Origin: Duganella sp. 1411
GTDB taxonomy: Bacteria; Pseudomonadota; Gammaproteobacteria; Burkholderiales; Burkholderiaceae_D
Length of the DNA stretch: 64,000 bases
Assembly: GCF_017833525.1 (NCBI RefSeq)
Contig: NZ_JAFICD010000002.1
Coordinates: forward strand, 558,001-622,000
Reading direction: 5' to 3'
The notes under the pieces are model-generated. The model was not told the origin of the DNA. It made no database searches and saw only the letters and a program-made list of their open reading frames with translations. The position numbers and the translations under genes were made by a program. How positions within the stretch are numbered: the first letter of the stretch is position 1; every line of letters starts with the position of its first letter. Below are positions 61,296 to 64,000 of the stretch, piece after piece.

Positions 61296-62686
61296 TATGC
61301 GCGGCGCCAGTTGGTGGTGCCGTCAGGCTTGTCTTCGAGGATGATGCCGGCGGCCAGCAGATCGGCGCGGATCTTGTCCGATTCGGCGAAGTTGCGGGCT
61401 TTTTTCGCTTCGGCGCGCTGGGCGATCGCGGCCGCGATGGCGACGTCGCCGGAGCTGTCGGCGTCGCCGACGACGGCCTGCAGGAATTGCTGCGAGCTGC
61501 GGGCCAGCAAGCCGATGACAGCGGCCAGCCCCTTGAGCTGGCGCGCCACGGCCGGCGCTTTCGATTTGTTCAGCTCGCTGGCCAGGTCGAACAGCACAGC
61601 CAATGCCACCGGCGTGTTGAAGTCGTCGTCCATGGCTTCGGCGAAGCGCGCGGCGTGCGGCTCTTGCCAGTCGAGCGCAAGGCCGTCGCCTTCGACGCCG
61701 TCGAGCGCGGTGTACAGGCGCGTCAAGGCGACGCGGGCGTCGTCCAGGTGCGCGTCGGAGTAGTTGAGCGGGCTGCGGTAGTGGGCGCGCAGGATGAAGA
61801 AGCGGATCACCTCGGCGTCGTACTTTTTCAGCACGTCGCGTATCGTGAAGAAGTTGCCCAGCGATTTGGACATCTTTTCGTTATCGACGCGCACGAAGCC
61901 GTTGTGCACCCAGTAGTTGACCATGGCGTGGCCGAACGCGCCCTCGGACTGGGCGATCTCGTTCTCGTGGTGCGGGAACTGCAAATCGGCGCCGCCGCCG
62001 TGGATGTCGAACTGTTCGCCCAGCAAGGCCGAGCACATGGCCGAGCACTCGATGTGCCAGCCCGGACGGCCCTTGCCCCATTTGGAGTCCCATTTGACCT
62101 CGTCCGGCTCCGATTCCTTGGACGCCTTCCACAGCACGAAGTCGAGCGGATCGCGCTTGCCGGTGTTGATGTCGACGCGCTCGCCGGCGCGCAGGTCGTC
62201 GAGCGACTTGCCCGACAGGCGGCCGTAGTGCGGAAAATTGCGCACCGCGTAGTTGACGTCGCCGTCGGTGCCCTGGTAGGCCAGGTCCTTGCTCTCCAGC
62301 GTCTCGATCAGCGCCAGCATCTGCGGCACGTACTCGGTCGCGCGCGGCGTCAGCGTGGGCGGCAGGATGCCGAGCGCGCCGGTGTCCTCGTCCATGTAGC
62401 GGGTGAAACGGCTGGTCAGCTGCGAGATCGTCTCGCCGTTTTCCACCGCCCGCTTGATGATTTTGTCGTCGATGTCGGTGATGTTGCGGGCGTACGTGAC
62501 CTCGTAACCGGAGGCCATCAGCCAGCGGTACATGACGTCGAACGCCATCATCATGCGCGCGTGGCCGATGTGGCAGTAGTCATAGATGGTCATGCCGCAC
62601 ACATACATGCGGACCTTGCCGGCTTCCATGGGAACGAACGTCTGCTTGTCACGCGCCAGCGTGTTGTAAATCTTTAAATTGCTCAT
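61295..62686 (-). CDS. cysS: cysteinyl-tRNA synthetase
   Basis: The 463-residue class I synthetase charges tRNA-Cys. It has the HIGH motif [15 protein letters not shown], the KMSKS motif [13 protein letters not shown], Zn-binding Cys/His residues ([40 protein letters not shown]) and the C-terminal anticodon-binding part. Length is normal. It forms an operon with alkA. Confidence 0.97.
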   Translation of the reverse strand: MSNLKIYNTLARDKQTFVPMEAGKVRMYVCGMTIYDYCHIGHARMMMAFDVMYRWLMASGYEVTYARNITDIDDKIIKRAVENGETISQLTSRFTRYMDEDTGALGILPPTLTPRATEYVPQMLALIETLESKDLAYQGTDGDVNYAVRNFPHYGRLSGKSLDDLRAGERVDINTGKRDPLDFVLWKASKESEPDEVKWDSKWGKGRPGWHIECSAMCSALLGEQFDIHGGGADLQFPHHENEIAQSEGAFGHAMVNYWVHNGFVRVDNEKMSKSLGNFFTIRDVLKKYDAEVIRFFILRAHYRSPLNYSDAHLDDARVALTRLYTALDGVEGDGLALDWQEPHAARFAEAMDDDFNTPVALAVLFDLASELNKSKAPAVARQLKGLAAVIGLLARSSQQFLQAVVGDADSSGDVAIAAAIAQRAEAKKARNFAESDKIRADLLAAGIILEDKPDGTTNWRRA

Positions 62687-62959
62687 CGGACTCTTGGGTA
62701 TTCTTTTTTAGAAGCGCGTGCCGGCCCCGGGCAATACGAGAACCTGGCGCGGCACCAAACGGGCGCACCGTGTATTTCATCGCTTGCCGTGGAGACCGAC
62801 AGACCCTCGGTATAGTTATTTCAATCCACCTTCCAAGAGGTAGAATGGAATGTATTGATTAGTATAGCATTGATAAAAACGGCATTGGCCCGATATGACT
62901 GAGGATTTTGGCTCGTCGGGCCGATCGCCATTGACAAAAATCACTATGGGGAAGCAAGA

Positions 62960-63586
62960 ATGTACAAAACGCAGACATCGCTGTTCGGCAAACTGATGAC
63001 CATGTTCGCGGGCGTCGCGCTGTCGGGCGCCGCGCTGGCGGCCGCGCCCGCCGCGCCGGCGGCCAGCGCCACGCCGCAGGTCGAGATCAAGACCACCATG
63101 GGCGACATCGTGGTCGAGCTCGATCGCGAGAAAGCCCCCAAGTCGGTCGAAAATTTCCTCGCCTACGTCAAATCGGGCTTTTATAAAGGCACCATCTTCC
63201 ACCGCGTGATCGACGGCTTCATGATCCAGGGCGGCGGCTTCGATGAAAAGCTGAACCAGAAAAAGGTCAACAAGCCGGTGCCGATCGAATCGCAGAACGG
63301 CCTGAGCAACGTTACCTACTCGCTGGCGATGGCGCGCACCGGCGATCCGAACTCGGCCACCTCGCAGTTCTTCATCAACGTCGCCGACAACGAGGCGCTC
63401 AACTATCCGGGCCGCGACGGCTTCGGCTATACCGTGTTCGGCAAGGTGGTCAAGGGCCAGGAAGTGGTCGACAAGATCAAGGGCGTGCTGGTCGACGACA
63501 AGGGCATCTTCCAGAACATCCCCGTGATTCCGATCGTCATCAAGTCCGCGACGATTTTGAAGACCCCGATCCAGCCAAAACTGTAA
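62960..63586 (+). CDS. ppiA: periplasmic cyclophilin-type peptidyl-prolyl isomerase
   Basis: The 208-residue protein has a signal peptide (MYKTQTSLFGKLMTMFAG..., cleavage in an Ala-rich stretch near 24-30) and a cyclophilin domain. Active-site residues appear in FHRVIDGFMIQGGGF, MARTGDPNSATSQFFINV and FGKVVKGQEVVDKI. It catalyses Xaa-Pro isomerisation in the periplasm. It sits 62 bases before a second, unsecreted cyclophilin gene; the two share most core motifs and look like a tandem duplication. TTGACA at 62931 is probably too close to be its -35. Confidence 0.93.
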   Translation: MYKTQTSLFGKLMTMFAGVALSGAALAAAPAAPAASATPQVEIKTTMGDIVVELDREKAPKSVENFLAYVKSGFYKGTIFHRVIDGFMIQGGGFDEKLNQKKVNKPVPIESQNGLSNVTYSLAMARTGDPNSATSQFFINVADNEALNYPGRDGFGYTVFGKVVKGQEVVDKIKGVLVDDKGIFQNIPVIPIVIKSATILKTPIQPKL

Positions 63587-63648
63587 AATAGCGGCCTGCG
63601 GCATAAAACCATCTTATTTATCACATCGTCACCACACAGGATAACAAC

Positions 63649-64000
63649 ATGACCAACGTAATCATCACCACCAACATGGGCAAAATGACCGTCGAACTGA
63701 ACGACGAAAAAGCGCCTAAGTCCGTAGAAAACTTCTTGGCCTACATGAACGCCGGCCACTACACCAACACCATCTTCCACCGCGTGATCGACGGCTTCAT
63801 GATCCAGGGCGGCGGTTTCGAGCCAGGCATGAAGCAAAAGCCGGCCGACGCCACCGTGGAAAACGAAGGCAAGAACGGCCTGAAAAACGAACCGTACACC
63901 TTGGCCATGGCCCGCACCTCGGCGCCGCACTCGGCCTCGGCCCAGTTCTTCATCAACGTCAAGGGCAACTCCTTCCTGGACTATCCTGGCCAGGACGGCT
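63649..64000 (+). CDS. ppiB: cytosolic cyclophilin-type peptidyl-prolyl isomerase (partial)
   Basis: The first 117 codons are in the window. There is no signal peptide (MTNVIITTNMGKMTVELND), and the cyclophilin core FHRVIDGFMIQGGGFEPGM and MARTSAPHSASAQFFINV is present. It should act in the cytosol. Numbering and motifs fit a protein of about 165 residues, so the end is cut off by the window edge. Confidence 0.93.
   Translation, partial: MTNVIITTNMGKMTVELNDEKAPKSVENFLAYMNAGHYTNTIFHRVIDGFMIQGGGFEPGMKQKPADATVENEGKNGLKNEPYTLAMARTSAPHSASAQFFINVKGNSFLDYPGQDG

Overview
The window is high-GC DNA that reads like a betaproteobacterial chromosome, most likely Oxalobacteraceae (Massilia, Duganella or Janthinobacterium type). 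The pointers are a PEP-CTERM protein end, a PHA synthase, a dispersed palindromic repeat with the core GGCGGATTA...TAATCCGCC, and housekeeping genes of betaproteobacterial character (lysC, tilS, accA, alkA, cysS and tandem cyclophilins). The genus is an inference; no rRNA or marker gene settles it. No gene-free stretch exceeds 300 bases.

Layout. 1-9.5 kb: end of a PEP-CTERM gene, a small membrane protein, a FucP/GluP-type sugar transporter, phaC, a divergent MaoC-phosphotransacetylase fusion, a secreted protein, and a LytS/LytTR two-component pair followed by a secreted S41 protease. 9.5-11 kb: an inverted-repeat element, an unrecognised gene, and an orphan Xre/MbcA/ParS-type antitoxin whose toxin appears deleted. 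11-42.3 kb: a complete-looking Hrp2-type (Xanthomonas/Ralstonia-like) type III secretion island. 42.4-54.9 kb: carbohydrate-active enzymes (GH2, CE2-like esterase, a glycosidase-like/SUMF1 fusion), a PaoABC-type aldehyde oxidoreductase, an isoaspartyl peptidase and a TadE-like pilus protein. 55-64 kb: two identical tRNA-Ser(GCT) genes around a thioesterase, then lysC, tilS, accA, alkA, cysS and two cyclophilins.

The secretion island has three blocks. A minus-strand operon follows the Xanthomonas hrpB order: hrpB1, sctI, sctJ, sctK, sctL, sctN, sctO, sctT. A divergent plus-strand operon holds sctU, sctV, hpaP, sctQ, sctR, sctS and an hpaA-position gene. A third operon, on the minus strand, holds sctD, an hrpD6-position gene, a small pilin candidate and an hpaB-like chaperone. 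Secretin sctC sits behind an AraC-type HrpB/HrpX regulator. A 1277-residue Ser-rich candidate effector lies next to a secretion-associated lytic transglycosylase. Four perfect TTCG-N16-TTCG (hrpII/PIP) boxes precede these units, each followed exactly 32 nt later by a -10-like hexamer, so the regulator encoded here very probably controls the island.

The most unusual feature is a set of three tandem hybrid histidine kinases with secreted, helical (TPR-like) N-termini. They are coupled by 8-16 bp overlaps to one another and follow sctT by 8 bp, and they lie beside a LuxR-type response regulator divergent from the hrpB-like gene. I infer a dedicated sensing module for the secretion system. Two of the kinases share an almost identical catalytic half but divergent sensor halves, and the third has a degenerate receiver.
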